Assembly (NCBI GenBank): GCA_002633025.1
Contig: NMRB01003362.1
Span: 1 to 64,000, forward strand
Length of the DNA: 64,000 nucleotides
From: Notospermus geniculatus
Lineage: Eukaryota; Nemertea; Pilidiophora; Heteronemertea; Lineidae
Direction of reading: 5' to 3'
Shown: piece by piece, positions 23,388 to 34,490 of the stretch
Numbering within the stretch: the stretch's first letter is position 1
Layout: the number at the start of each line of letters is the position of its first letter
The notes under the pieces: generated by a model
The model's database searches: none
The model's input: the letters and a program-made list of their open reading frames with translations, nothing else
Told to the model about the DNA's origin: nothing
Made by a program: the position numbers and the translations under genes

Positions 23388-23640
23388 AGCTTGGAATCCA
23401 CCATTGATTTTAAAGCTGATTTTGCGTTGCGTCTTGCTTTGCAACTGGGCACGCTATCGCCGTAATGGACTCGCTAGACGTGGTTTCCACCAATGGCGAA
23501 GATGTGGTCAATTTCAGTCGGCAATCGGTCGGCGATCGGTATCAGTTCCTTGCGATCGTATTCAATCGCAGGTACATGTAGCAAGTTGCAAAGCAAGTCG
23601 CAACGCAGAAAATCAGCAGTCAGTGGATTCCTAGCTTTAG
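23388..23640 (-). mobile_element. TIR element family C, copy 2
   Basis: Opposite orientation to 6376-6642. Shared words are GTTGCAAAGCAAGTCGCAA, ATCGGTATCAGTTCCTTGCG and CACGTTTAGC-like variants. Ends GGAATCCACCATTGATTTTA and CAGTGGATTCCTAGCTTTAG. Confidence 0.7.
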
Positions 23641-23998
23641 ATTAAGATTAGTTTTTCTTAGTTTACTACCATGACTACATCTATTTCCCCTTTCAAAGCT
23701 TTCACGATGGTTGCATGGCCGTAGGAACAACGGGGGGCATGCCCCCCCCCCAATATTTGGCTTATCAAAAATAAAAAATTGGCAGGCTCAGAATTTGACT
23801 GCCTTAGTCCCAAAAATCCCAAGTCCAATAAACCAATGAACCACACTGACATGGCTAGAGTGTCCAATTTTGCTCTCAAATGCCCGGAAACGGCATAAAA
23901 GCACTCTTATTTTCTAAAAATTTCCCGGGGGAGGCGCGGCGCTCGCTGCTAAGAACTACGGCTACGGTTCGCTATTTTATCGAATCTGTGCCCCCCTC

Positions 23999-24248
23999 AC
24001 ACAGAAAAAGAAATCAACTCGAGTGGAGACTCAAAGTCTCACTATGGGGACAAAATGGTTCGAAATACCTTTTGTCTCAAAATGAAACGGAAAATATTTT
24101 GGGCCGAGAGACTGACAGTCTCATTCTGAGGTCACTCAACTCAGATTGAAATATTTTCTGTTTCATTTTGAGTCAAAAAGTATTTCGAACCATTTTATCC
24201 CTAAGTGAGATCTGAGTCTCCACTCGAGTTGATTTCTTTTTTCTGTGC
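23999..24248. mobile_element. foldback element, 250 bp
   Basis: Arms GAAATCAACTCGAGTGGAGA and TCTCCACTCGAGTTGATTTC, continuing with AATGGTTCGAAATACCTTTT pairing with AAAAAGTATTTCGAACCATT. The arms are close to the full half-length. Confidence 0.8.
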
Positions 24249-26118
24249 ACCCCCTACGGTCTTGTGGTTGTGACTTTCTACAGCAACGAACAGTGTAAGA
24301 CCATAATCGTTTATGCTTAAAGAGGTTGTCTCCCCTTACAATTTCCAATTCCAATAAGAAGGATGTAACACTTTTTATTTATGGGCTGTAGGAATTTCAA
24401 ATCACATTTTTTTTTACTTTTCACATCTTACTTCATCAAGCATATCAAAAGGTGTACGAGAAAGGAAATAGGTCCTAATTAATGGGATGTTGTTTAACAA
24501 ACACATTAGCTTTGATCAAAAATGTTACATCTTTTTACAACATCCAGGTTTTTAGAGGGCCAAGACTTGTCTCGCCATACATTTTCCTTTATCTGGAAGA
24601 ACACTTCGTCTGCACTGGCTGAGACAGAAGACTCCATGGAGCTTTTGATAATCTTTGATACCCGCGAGAACATCCTCCATAATTCCTTGAAAAGCTTCTG
24701 AAGTACATGTATCTTTGGTGGATGAGGTAAATATCGCTCTTTCATGCGACATATTTACGGCTTTACACGTCGTTTTTTTCACCAAGACTGAAAAAAAATG
24801 AGATTTTGATGTGACACACTGCAAAATTAATTCATAGCCCACAACCGCTCGGTTTTTGCACAAATTGGAAAAAAGTTAATATCCCTTGCCGGTCTCGTGA
24901 GATATGCTGCCATCGGCAGGACCCATCCTTTTACTAACATGTAATACGTCGTGATGGGAAGACCTCAATTTCACCCGAAAGATCTTTGCGTGTTTCATGT
25001 CGATAAATTACAAAATAGTCTCTTACCGGCGTGGTGAGATTTGCTGCCCTGGGCAAATCGTTTTGATCAGTTGCATGTATTTTGTGGCAAAGGGTGGACC
25101 ACTTGCATGCAAAAGATGTTAGTGGCGATTAATTACAAAATAGTTCCTTCACCAGCGTTTTTAGATTTGCTGCCCTCGGCACATGATACGAATTACGATG
25201 TATTTGCAGCGACTGGAGACCAAATTGCACGCGAAAGCTGTTCGCGTGTACAGATTGATGAATTGTGAAAGAAATACTGTTGGCTAGTAGTTTCTTAGGC
25301 CATGGTTATTATATTCTTTGGCTTACGGGCACAAACATTTTGAGCCCAGGTACGGAGGACGAAATAAAAAAAATAAAATAAAAAACTTTGGTTCAGTTCG
25401 TTTTGTTCATTTTCAGCTTTAGAATGACAAGTTAGACAAATCGGAAGAAGTAAAAAACCAAATAAATTCCTTATAAATGCCTCTTTTCTGCTTCTTTCCG
25501 TCCGCGCTGCCGGGAAATAGGCATACGCCAATTGGTTTTATTTATTTTTACATGTAGCTGTCGTGACTGTTGAAATCAAAGTCGGGAATTAAAAAAAAAC
25601 TCCACTTATTCGGTTAATTTTCTGAGAATACTTCATTTGAAGGTCAGCGGAAATAAAAGAAACTGATTTTCGCGATTTTTTTTCGGTATGGCATTTTACC
25701 ACGTTGGCGGGCCTGTAAACCAAAGAATAAAAAAAGCGTGGCCTTACCGACGTGGGATGGGCTTCCCTCGGCAAATTTGTGTCTGATCAATGGCATGTAC
25801 GCCAATAGTTTGTATGGTTGGGTAAGTAATCTGGTATAGTAGGCTGCAGGCAAAAGATGCCAGCCCTTGTCGCCAATGATATACAGTCATTTGCAGATGT
25901 TTCTATCGTCAATAATGAGCAAAAATCATCACTGCCGATGGCACAAGTGCTGCAAATGAAAATCCCACGCCCTACGCATGGTCGGAAATTGGAAAGACAC
26001 ACGAAATAGGGGTACATGTACTTCACCATTACATGGAGAGTATCATGCTCATCGTTGGATCAAATATCATGAGTCTTGGCCCAGTGAAACACGGTATTTC
26101 GTAGAGGTAGAGGAAGCA
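24249..26118. other. 1.9 kb without a recognised gene
   Basis: Minus-strand frames at 24506-24863 and 25295-25531 are open but show no domain. The words GCTGCCCTGGGCAAAT and GCTGCCCTCGGCACAT recur around 25041-25190 and 25760, suggesting an old degenerate tandem repeat. Confidence 0.4.
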
Positions 26119-26275
26119 GGTGTAACGTTTTTGAATGTTCCCCATCTGTGAGTGTTCCCCTAAGCCTATTGTTGACGGAATAAGCTGCGAGTTGACAAAA
26201 GGGGACAATTCATCTGGCAGCGTTTTCCAAACAATACGCCGAAACCGTGACGTACGAAAACACCGGCAGATGTTA
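26119..26275. mobile_element. TIR element family H, copy 1
   Basis: Shares GTTCCCCATCTGTGAGTGTT and GACGGAATAAGC with 26957-27080. Its other end reads CCGGCAGATGTTACAT, inverted relative to ATGTAACATCTGCC-type ends. Confidence 0.6.
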
Positions 26276-26289
26276 CATCGGCCGTCGGA

Positions 26290-26517
26290 GGGAGTAGGAA
26301 ATAAAAGTGGAAAATAAGAAGTGGGAAATTTTGGAATTTTGCGCGAATTTTTCAATTGCTCAAATTGGGAGCAAATTTTCCCATTATGAGAAATATCGCC
26401 CGAAAAATCAGACAAAATGTCATGCCATTTTAAGAAAACTTCTCAAAATAGGAAAAAAATTCTCCCACGCGCAAATTCCAAAATTTCCCACTTCTTCCAT
26501 TTTTATTTCTTACTCCC
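26290..26517. repeat. foldback element
   Basis: Arms GGAGTAGGAAATAAAAGTGG and ATTTTTATTTCTTACTCCC, with AAGAAGTGGGAAATTTTGGA pairing with CCAAAATTTCCCACTTCTTC. About 228 bp, directly abutting family H copy 1. Confidence 0.8.
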
Positions 26518-26956
26518 TTCGCGACATTTCCGGCTCCAATATTTGACAGTCAGCATTCTTTGACCTCATATTCACTCCAAATGCATCACTGGTCTAGTAA
26601 TCATGGCATTGGGTGATATGAATAAAAATCAGTATCTACTAGCTAGTAGTTACTAAAAGTAAAAGTAACTAGTCCCAAGTTTTTACTCCAAGTAGAAGTG
26701 AATACTTGAATTCATATGAATAAACAGTTGCTTTTACTGCAAAGTAATCACTTCTGCCCTACTAGTTTTTACTCGTCTGAGTCCTGGGTTCACTGTACTG
26801 AAATTGAACAACCACATTACTGAAATGTGGTAATAAGGGTGTTTTACAAATATTTCCTTTGTTGCATAGGATCAGTGAGAATAGACCTTTATTGTGTATG
26901 TGCATCAAGTGAAAGACGCCGATATGACCTTAGGGAGGTTCACTGGATATTTTGTG
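26518..26956. other. no gene; imperfect short repeat
   Basis: Around 26630-26770 the words ACTAGTAGTTAC, AAAAGTAACTAGTC and CTACTAGTTTTTACTC recur in both orientations, suggesting a small degenerate repeat. No gene. Confidence 0.4.
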
Positions 26957-27080
26957 CCGGTGTAACATCTGCCAGTGTTCCCCATCTGTGAGTGTTCCCC
27001 TACTATTGTCTGACGGAATAAGCGGAGACTTGACAACAGGGGACACTCAGAGAAACATCTGCCAGCATTTCCCAAACAAT
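26957..27080. mobile_element. TIR element family H, copy 2, cut by the gap
   Basis: GCCGGTGTAACATCTGCCAG followed by the family body; runs into the N run at 27081. Related words (GACGGATTAAGCCGCGAC, GCCGGTGTAATG) continue after the gap at 27810-27920. Confidence 0.6.
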
Positions 27081-27693
27081 NNNNNNNNNNNNNNNNNNNN
27101 NNNNNNNNNNNNNNNNNNNNNNNNNNNNNNNNNNNNNNNNNNNNNNNNNNNNNNNNNNNNNNNNNNNNNNNNNNNNNNNNNNNNNNNNNNNNNNNNNNNN
27201 NNNNNNNNNNNNNNNNNNNNNNNNNNNNNNNNNNNNNNNNNNNNNNNNNNNNNNNNNNNNNNNNNNNNNNNNNNNNNNNNNNNNNNNNNNNNNNNNNNNN
27301 NNNNNNNNNNNNNNNNNNNNNNNNNNNNNNNNNNNNNNNNNNNNNNNNNNNNNNNNNNNNNNNNNNNNNNNNNNNNNNNNNNNNNNNNNNNNNNNNNNNN
27401 NNNNNNNNNNNNNNNNNNNNNNNNNNNNNNNNNNNNNNNNNNNNNNNNNNNNNNNNNNNNNNNNNNNNNNNNNNNNNNNNNNNNNNNNNNNNNNNNNNNN
27501 NNNNNNNNNNNNNNNNNNNNNNNNNNNNNNNNNNNNNNNNNNNNNNNNNNNNNNNNNNNNNNNNNNNNNNNNNNNNNNNNNNNNNNNNNNNNNNNNNNNN
27601 NNNNNNNNNNNNNNNNNNNNNNNNNNNNNNNNNNNNNNNNNNNNNNNNNNNNNNNNNNNNNNNNNNNNNNNNNNNNNNNNNNNNNNNNNNNNN
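27081..27693. other. assembly gap (613 N)
   Basis: Run of N. Frames extending across it on either strand are artefacts. Confidence 1.
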
Positions 27694-29172
27694 TTGTTCG
27701 GTATCTGTCTTACAATAGATTTGCGTAAACTTGCCAGCACTTTGTGTGAACAGCCCCGCCGGTTAATATTTTTCCATTGCCCCCGTTTGCCAATGCCTTC
27801 TAACAAACTACTGACGGATTAAGCCGCGACATAACAATGGGGCAGGCACCAGTAAACATCTCCCTCTGTTGTTGAGTGTCCGTCAAACAATAAGGCCGGT
27901 GTAATGTTTTTCAGTGTGGCCATTTTTCTGTGTGACTCCCATTGTTTGGAACACACTGGGAAATAGACTCACTGTTTCTCTGTGTGTCCTCAATGTCAGG
28001 TCGCGCCTAATTCCGTCAATCTGATGTAATGTCACTCTACCACACGGGCCTGCACTGGCAGAAGAGAGGTAGGCCTATTCTCAGTCAGACACCTGTCATT
28101 GACAGATCCATCGGTCCAACAGAGCCTTTGCGAGCAAGGTCACAGGTAAAAAGAAGACAGGTACATGTAAAAAGAATTAGAGCCTATGGCCATGATTGTC
28201 AACCGTTCACCTTTGTGAACTTGACTAAATTGGCAACCCGTATTGCAATCCCAGCCTTCGAGGGCTGGGGAAACTGAAAACATTCAAATTCTCATGGCAC
28301 AGTTGTGTCTACCATGTCTGTCCTGCTTGACCTTTAATCCCCAGAGTGTGATTTATCGCTCATCGTGAACACTGGGACTAGGCCTACCGAAATTTGTTAT
28401 CATTAACACATGTATTTTAAAAAATATTTTGTGCCATCATCAAATTTTTGTAAGATCAGCTATTTCAACAGTCAGTATTATTCAGTATTAAAAACTGCAC
28501 CAGTGTGCCAATTTGCTGCTTATTCCAATTTGCACGATTTCGCCGTTTTTTACCCTTATTGGCCGGACTAGTAGTGCGCAAACCACTCGGCAAATCTGAC
28601 GAATTGGAGAAAGAAGACCCCGTTATCAAAGACCGTGAAAAAAACGGCAACCTCTTCGTGAATCTGTCCTTGCCTACCCGCAAATCCCAACGAAATCCAC
28701 AATCAATTCACATTTTCGAGCTGCCAGCAGTCACGATGGCTTTAACTTACAGAAGCATAATCATTTACATCTCGGCTACACTGCAGCCTAACTGAGAGCA
28801 AATGCTCTCTCCGATCAATCTATAAATCTCCTCATATGGTCCAGAACGATGAAACATGATATAATTCACCAACATGAACCAATATCTCCTGACTGCAAGG
28901 GACAATTTGCCGAATTCCAGACGACAAATTACGGCTCTTGTTTGTTGCCTATCTACAAATAACTTCGAGGATCGGTTTTGGCAGAGATCGATTGATCGGT
29001 AAAACTAATTGAAAAATCAAATGGGCCGAGGTTTTGCAACAGATTGGGGTCGTTGTAGCGTGAACGTGTCGGCAAAGTGTTCATTTCTTCCATGTGTAGC
29101 GGACTGGCGTCGGTGATCGATAATGAGCCAACGCAACTGTTTAAGAGTGGGTATGCTTGCTGTTTGGTGTAC
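27694..29172. other. no gene recognised
   Basis: Left 300 bp carry family H-like fragments. The rest has overlapping short frames on both strands at 28465-28795 with no domain. Confidence 0.4.
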
Positions 29173-29174
29173 TA

Positions 29175-29694
29175 CAGGGTGTTTCAGAAACTAAAACTCA
29201 GAAAGATTTGAACCCATAAATTTGCAGGCACGTAGAGTGGGATGTAAATGACTGCTCTTGAAATTTTTGCTCTGATTGCTTTATGCGTGACTGCACAAGA
29301 GGCCTTTACCTGAATGGGTTGAAAATGGTGCAAAAACCAACTCTGCTGTACACAATGGATTTCATGTCGAAGGACGCTTTATGGAGAGTTAAATCCAGCA
29401 AAAATTACCTTTTGTATGTAAGAAATACAATAAATGTTTTGTTTTCCGGTGGTGTGTGTGTATCATTATGGAATTGGCAAGGCATTGTCCATTGTATCAT
29501 TTGTCCACAGTGCAAAGTTGGTTTTTGCACCGTTTTGAACCCATTCAGGTAAAGGCCTCTTGTGCAGTGATGCAAGAAGCAATCAGAGCAAAAATTTCAA
29601 GAGCAGTCATCGACATCCCGGTCTACGTCCTTACAAATTTATAGGCCAAAATCTTTCTGGGTTTTAGCTAACATTTTTTTTCTGAAACACCCTG
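29175..29694. mobile_element. TA-flanked MITE with ~190 bp arms
   Basis: 520 bp starting CAGGGTGTTTCAGAAA and ending TTTCTGAAACACCCTG, flanked by TA on both sides (29173-29174, 29695-29696). Arms continue inward (GGTGCAAAAACCAACTCTGC pairs with GCAAAGTTGGTTTTTGCACC). The TA duplication suggests a Tc1/mariner-type or related non-autonomous element. Confidence 0.82.
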
Positions 29695-29904
29695 TAGTGT
29701 AGTATTACAAATTGATCACAATGGAATATTTCGAATTGCGGGTGAACTTCTGAAGACATTTGTGAGTCGGCCTATAGGAAAACCCGTTTGATGTCGTTGA
29801 GTGATCGACGAGGATTGTCAGACTGCCTGTGCATTGATCTGCTACTGTTCACCTGAACGCCAAGTTCATTTCAGCTTTTGAAATGTTCGGGCTCATCAAT
29901 TCCA

Positions 29905-30158
29905 TTAAAGATAATGTATCACGGTTATTTTCGCGGGCCACGAAAATCATTGTTTGTTTACATTTCGCTTGTTTGTGACCAGTCTTTCTTTGTCTTGAGC
30001 AATTTGTTGGTGGCATGCCCCTCTAGAAATTCTTTTGATGCCGAAAGTATTAAATTTGGTGGGTTGGCATGTCCCAAAAGTCCAAAATAACATAATGTAA
30101 ACATCTATGTTTACAAACATAAAATGTAAACAATGAAGTCATGATATATTATCTTTAA
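29905..30158. mobile_element. TTAA-flanked MITE family B, copy 3
   Basis: Intact TTAA on both sides, ends AAAGATAATGTATCACGG and CATGATATATTATCTTT. The best-preserved of three copies, 254 bp. Confidence 0.82.
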
Positions 30159-30603
30159 CATCCTCAAATGCGACATCCAACGAGTTTTCGTATAGACTGT
30201 CGGAGCGTGCACTGCGTCATTTGGCCAAAACCATCTGTTTGATCTGTATTTAACCACGGACCGAGTAATGTATGTGGGTCCGGGATTTAGCTATTGATGT
30301 CATAATCATTGCAAAAACAGCGCCACACCTGATGCGCAGAAAAAGTGCTCAGAAGTTTTGGGCCGGATTCCTGGTCAAAATGATGGTCCATCCCTGTCTT
30401 TGATGTTGGAGTGCCGCGGGTGCGCGGCTGCAGCTAAAGAGGGGAACCAACCTACTGTACTAAAAAAACACTGAGTATCTTCCAAGAATTCTCTGAATAT
30501 CTGGAATGCTTTTGTACATGTATATAACCTGTAGACTCAGTGTATTTTGTCCTGCTTGTTTGCAAAATTGGCCATTCGTGGCTGATCGTGGAATATTTGT
30601 TTA
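30159..30603. other. no gene recognised
   Basis: Background sequence only. Confidence 0.4.
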
Positions 30604-31106
30604 CTTCTCTGAAATTTCACGTTTGGATACGAGGTGATGCGAGTCGATACGTTCTGGTAAGATTTGGTGCGCTTGGATGCGACATAGTCACGATTGGTCA
30701 ATTTCAGGTGGCACGATTCGCGCCACGATTTAAATCGTGGTCTTAATCGTGGACTAATCGTGGTGATCCTATCAGATCTTATCACATCTTGAGGGCAATC
30801 GTGGCACTCGTGTTGATCGTAGAAAATTTTTGAACCGTCCAAAAGTTTTCTATGATCAATACGATTGCCAAGACTGACCTCAAGATCTGATAGGATCACC
30901 ACGATTATTCCACCATTAATACAATGATTTAAATCGTGACGTGATTCGTGATAGTGGGAACCCAGCATAACCGTCCAAATCTTTCCTACGATCAACACGA
31001 TTGCCGCGACTGACCTCAAGATCTGATAGGATCACCACGATTCCTCCACGATTAAGACCACGATTTCAATCGTGGGGCGATTCGTGATAGAGGGAACGTA
31101 GCATTA
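30604..31106. mobile_element. foldback element family D, copy 2, with duplicated right arm
   Basis: Matches 11370-11740 (TTTCACGTTTGGATACGAGG, GTCGATACGTTCTGGTA). The right-arm block ending in GTGGGAAC or GAGGGAAC occurs twice, at about 30830-30965 and 30967-31106, so the arm has been tandemly duplicated. The expected GTTCCCACTGTC left end is missing. Confidence 0.7.
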
Positions 31107-31995
31107 CATTTTTTTACCCTACAAGTGCATGTAGAGTACATGTATTTAAAGAAGCACCATTAGCTGCGCTGAAGAAACATTCGCTACCGTTACATATAAA
31201 CTTTCAAAGAGGATGTTGTTCTTTATGCTTCTATGTGAGATATTTTTTAATTTGATGTTTTTCACGATGTTGGCAAAACTGCGTGAAACCAAAAAATCTG
31301 CGATTACATGGAGAGGTAGATCGAACCGCAACGTTATTGAGTTGAGACACAGCTGGTAAAAAAGCAGGACCAAAGAAAAACGCATGTACATGTAATAATG
31401 GAAAGAATACCCCAACCGTGGCCAATATTCATAATGAAATGATTGGCCCTGAGGCGAAATAAAGTACACGTCTGCTAATGATGTTGTGAAAATTAAAAAA
31501 AACGCACGCCGTTCGCCGTACCGTAAAAGGGACATAATTGGGACTGCTTTTTTTACTCACGATCGACGAAGCTGCTGATAAAATCAGGTAAAATACAATA
31601 TTCTTGTTGTTTTGCGGCTAAATTACGTGGAAAGAATCACGTCAAAGCACCGTTTCATCTCACCCTTCCTCAGCGCCCCGCCAACAAGATAATAAAGTAC
31701 CGCGACCCTGAACACGAAGATCAAGCATTTCGCTTATTTAGTCCATTACGCTATCCAACTTGACAGCAACGGGAATATGACATCAAGTAGATGATGCCAT
31801 TACACATGATAAGTGAAATAAGAGAGGGATGTCATTTAATTCCACGCGTCAATATCAGCTCGCGCGGAATTAATCATGTAAGACGGTGACGCTTACTCAA
31901 GTGAATGATAACGTAATTGAAATGATAGTCGTGGTTGTCTGTGTGGTTCGTCATGTTCTTGTCTTCATTGTCGCCTTCGCAGCCAGCGTTGCCCG
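31107..31995. other. no gene recognised
   Basis: Minus-strand frames at 31146-31535 have hydrophobic stretches but no domain. Confidence 0.35.
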
Positions 31996-32435
31996 TATCG
32001 ACTGTGTGTTGTTGTTGTTGCTGCTGCTGCCGCCGCCGCCGCCGCTGCTGCTCTTCTTGATTTTCAGCACTTGCTGCTGATGTTGATGATGTTGATCAGC
32101 TGTTGCTGCTAGCTGCTGATGTTGTTGTGGGTTGCTGCTGCTGCTGCCGCTGTCGCTTCCGTCGCTGCTGCTCTTCTTGTTTTTCAGCACTTTTTGCTGC
32201 TTACATGTATGTTGGTGATGTTGCTGCTGCTGTTGCAGTTGTTGTATTCATCAGCTGTTGTTGCTGCTTGCTGCTGATGTTGTTGTGGTTTGCTGCTGCT
32301 GCCGCTGCTCTTCTTAACACTTGCTGCTGATGTTGATAATGTTGCTGCTGCTGCTGTTGCTGTTGTATTCATCAACTGTTGCTGCTAACTGCTGATGTTG
32401 GTGTGGTTTGCTGCTGCTGCTGCTACTGCTGCTTA
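31996..32435. repeat. interrupted CTG/GTT trinucleotide repeat
   Basis: About 440 bp dominated by TGCTGCTG, TTGTTG and CCGCCGCCG tracts. It includes larger imperfect repeats of roughly 105-160 bp (TTCTTGTTTTTCAGCACTT and TTCATCAGCTGTTG recur). The low complexity leaves several frames open on both strands, giving Ser/Gln- or Cys/Ala-rich translations that should not be taken as proteins. Confidence 0.85.
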
Positions 32436-32844
32436 TAGTTAGAACCTCATGAAAGTGTTCTTCTGATTTACATCCAAGCTTCAATGTCAATCCTTCTTCT
32501 ATCAGTGCACACCTGTGTTTTTTGAAATGTTTTTTAAGCTTGGATTATGTGTTAATATTTAAGTACATGTACATTACATAATACACTCCTTACACCTTCC
32601 CAACTTTTGTTTTTGAAGAACAGTGATCAATGAGACAGAAACCGTCTGAAACCTCTTTTGATCGTTCTATGATATGATAGATCATCCGCTTATTCATCTG
32701 ACAAGCCTTTTGTTTTCTACTTAAGTCTTATGCAGCTGAAAATTGCAGATTAAAGCAACAAAATCCCTCTCTCTGAAAGCACATCGCAGATTCTCAACTT
32801 TGGGGTAATCATCATGGATAAAGTACTATGTACATTACATGCAT

Positions 32845-33782
32845 TAAAGCTGACGTGAATGAACAAAAACCACAGCGCCACAGTATGGTGGTCTACAGAA
32901 GTGCAAACGCCCTTCCAAACACCCCCAGAACATGATAGACTACCGCCTATTTGGTGGCGCCACTGTATTCAATCTCAGGCTTTCAATCGAGACACATCAA
33001 GAGATAGTGTCCAAGTGACAGGGCCTGATAGACTTAGTACGATCCGTAGGAACCTGAGTATGAGGTTGGTCAGGGTTCTTTAGTGCTTGCGCCCAGTTGA
33101 TATATATGGTACAATGGCGAAAACTTCGGCATCAACAAATAATACACCACTCGTCCGAGTTTCAGAAACTACAATTGGTATCATTGCAAACATGTTGCAT
33201 ATAAATCTTATTTGATTTCTTTTGCCATAGTTTCGTTATTTGAATACATTTTCACAAAAATGCAATGTACTTGGTCTGAGCAGTAATACATGCATGACTT
33301 GCGCGATGTGTGTATATTTGTAGAAAGAATATTTAATTGATTACGGTAATTATGGCCAAAGGAATAAAATAAGAATTTTCCTCAACGTATGTGTAATGAT
33401 ATCTGATGACGTTGATGTACGTCAAATGAGTGTTGTATTGTTTTTGAATGCATAAATGTTTTCAACTGGTGCTTGGATAACACCATAAATGTCAACAAGA
33501 AGTGAATACTATAGAATGGAGATCAACTTTCCTCTCTGGTTCCGAAAGAACATAACGCCTTCGACCTGCTGACGTCATTGGGACGCCACGCTCGATGTTA
33601 CTCCATTGACCGACTCATGGAGAATACAGTGGCGCCACCAAATATGCTGGTAGTCTATCAGGTTCTGCAGGTGTTTTGAAAGTACCTTATGGTCGTTTGT
33701 ATTTCTCTTGACCACCACCGTGGCGTGGTGGTCTTTTTCAAAGCTGGAATCTCCTGTTTTTGTTCATTCACGTCAGCTTTAA
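32845..33782 (+). mobile_element. 0.94 kb TTAA-flanked TIR element
   Basis: TTAA borders with inverted ends AGCTGACGTGAATGAACAAA and TTTGTTCATTCACGTCAGCT. Inner inverted blocks include CAGCGCCACAGTATGGTGG and CCACCACCGTGGCGTGGTGG. The other copy is the decayed one at 3345-4211. No transposase is seen. Confidence 0.75.
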
Positions 33783-34249
33783 CTAAAATAAATCAGCGTT
33801 AGCATCAATGTATAACTTCCACTTTGAAAAGCAGTACATGTAGTTCCACGGCCCATCTATCCACAAATCATTACTCATATTCAATATACATGTACACCAA
33901 CAATTACGTGGCTTTTTGTAAAATAATTAGACTTTTAATCTTCCAAAATGCAGGAGCTACGGTGATGCTGAAGAAAAAAACCTGGTGAAGAGCCAATGGA
34001 CAAAATTATTATGAATTTTATACATTATAATGGTTGGAAACGTCACTAAATGTGGATTAAGAATTTGGAAGCCCCCTGGTGGACTACGAAGCTACCAAGG
34101 GAATGCCCACAAACTGTTCATTAATGTTAACGTTGATTTATTTCAGTTAATCCATTACTTTATCCATGATGATTAAAATATGAGTTCGTTGACTCCACTT
34201 GAGAATAAAATGGCGACAAGGCCAATCATAACTAACAGACACATGGAAC
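33783..34249. other. no gene recognised
   Basis: AT-rich background. Confidence 0.4.
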
Positions 34250-34380
34250 CGGGGACACATAGAACCCTGCATACAAATAACTGTCTTTAGTGACGCATAG
34301 AACCCGGGACGCAAAGGACCCGGGACACATAGAACCCGGGACGCAAAGGACCCGGGACACATAGAACCCGGGACACCGGA
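34250..34380. repeat. CCCGGG-containing minisatellite
   Basis: Tandem units alternate GGGACACATAGAACC and GGGACGCAAAGGACC (unit pair about 34 bp, roughly 3-4 repeats). It abuts the foldback at 34382, which itself carries GGTTCTATGTCC. Confidence 0.8.
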
Positions 34381-34381
34381 T

Positions 34382-34490
34382 TGACCGGTTCTATGTCCAT
34401 TTTTAACTTGACCCAAATTTCCTGTGCTTATAGTCCTTTGCAGGCACAGGAAGTCAGGGTCTAGTTAAACATGGACATAGAACCAGTCAA
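34382..34490. repeat. foldback element
   Basis: Arms GACCGGTTCTATGTCCATTT and GACATAGAACCAGTC, with ACTTGACCC pairing with the GGGTCTAGT region and TTTCCTGTGC pairing with GCACAGGAAG. Same family as the foldback at 927-1303, without the TTAA insertion. Confidence 0.7.

Noticed and set aside
26952-27806. Long open frames on both strands near 27 kb
   Set aside because: They run through the 613 N gap; only short ends are real sequence and those are family H repeats.
31886-32375. Ser/Gln-, Cys/Ala- and Thr/Ala-rich frames on both strands
   Set aside because: Low-complexity trinucleotide repeat keeps all frames open; no evidence of coding.
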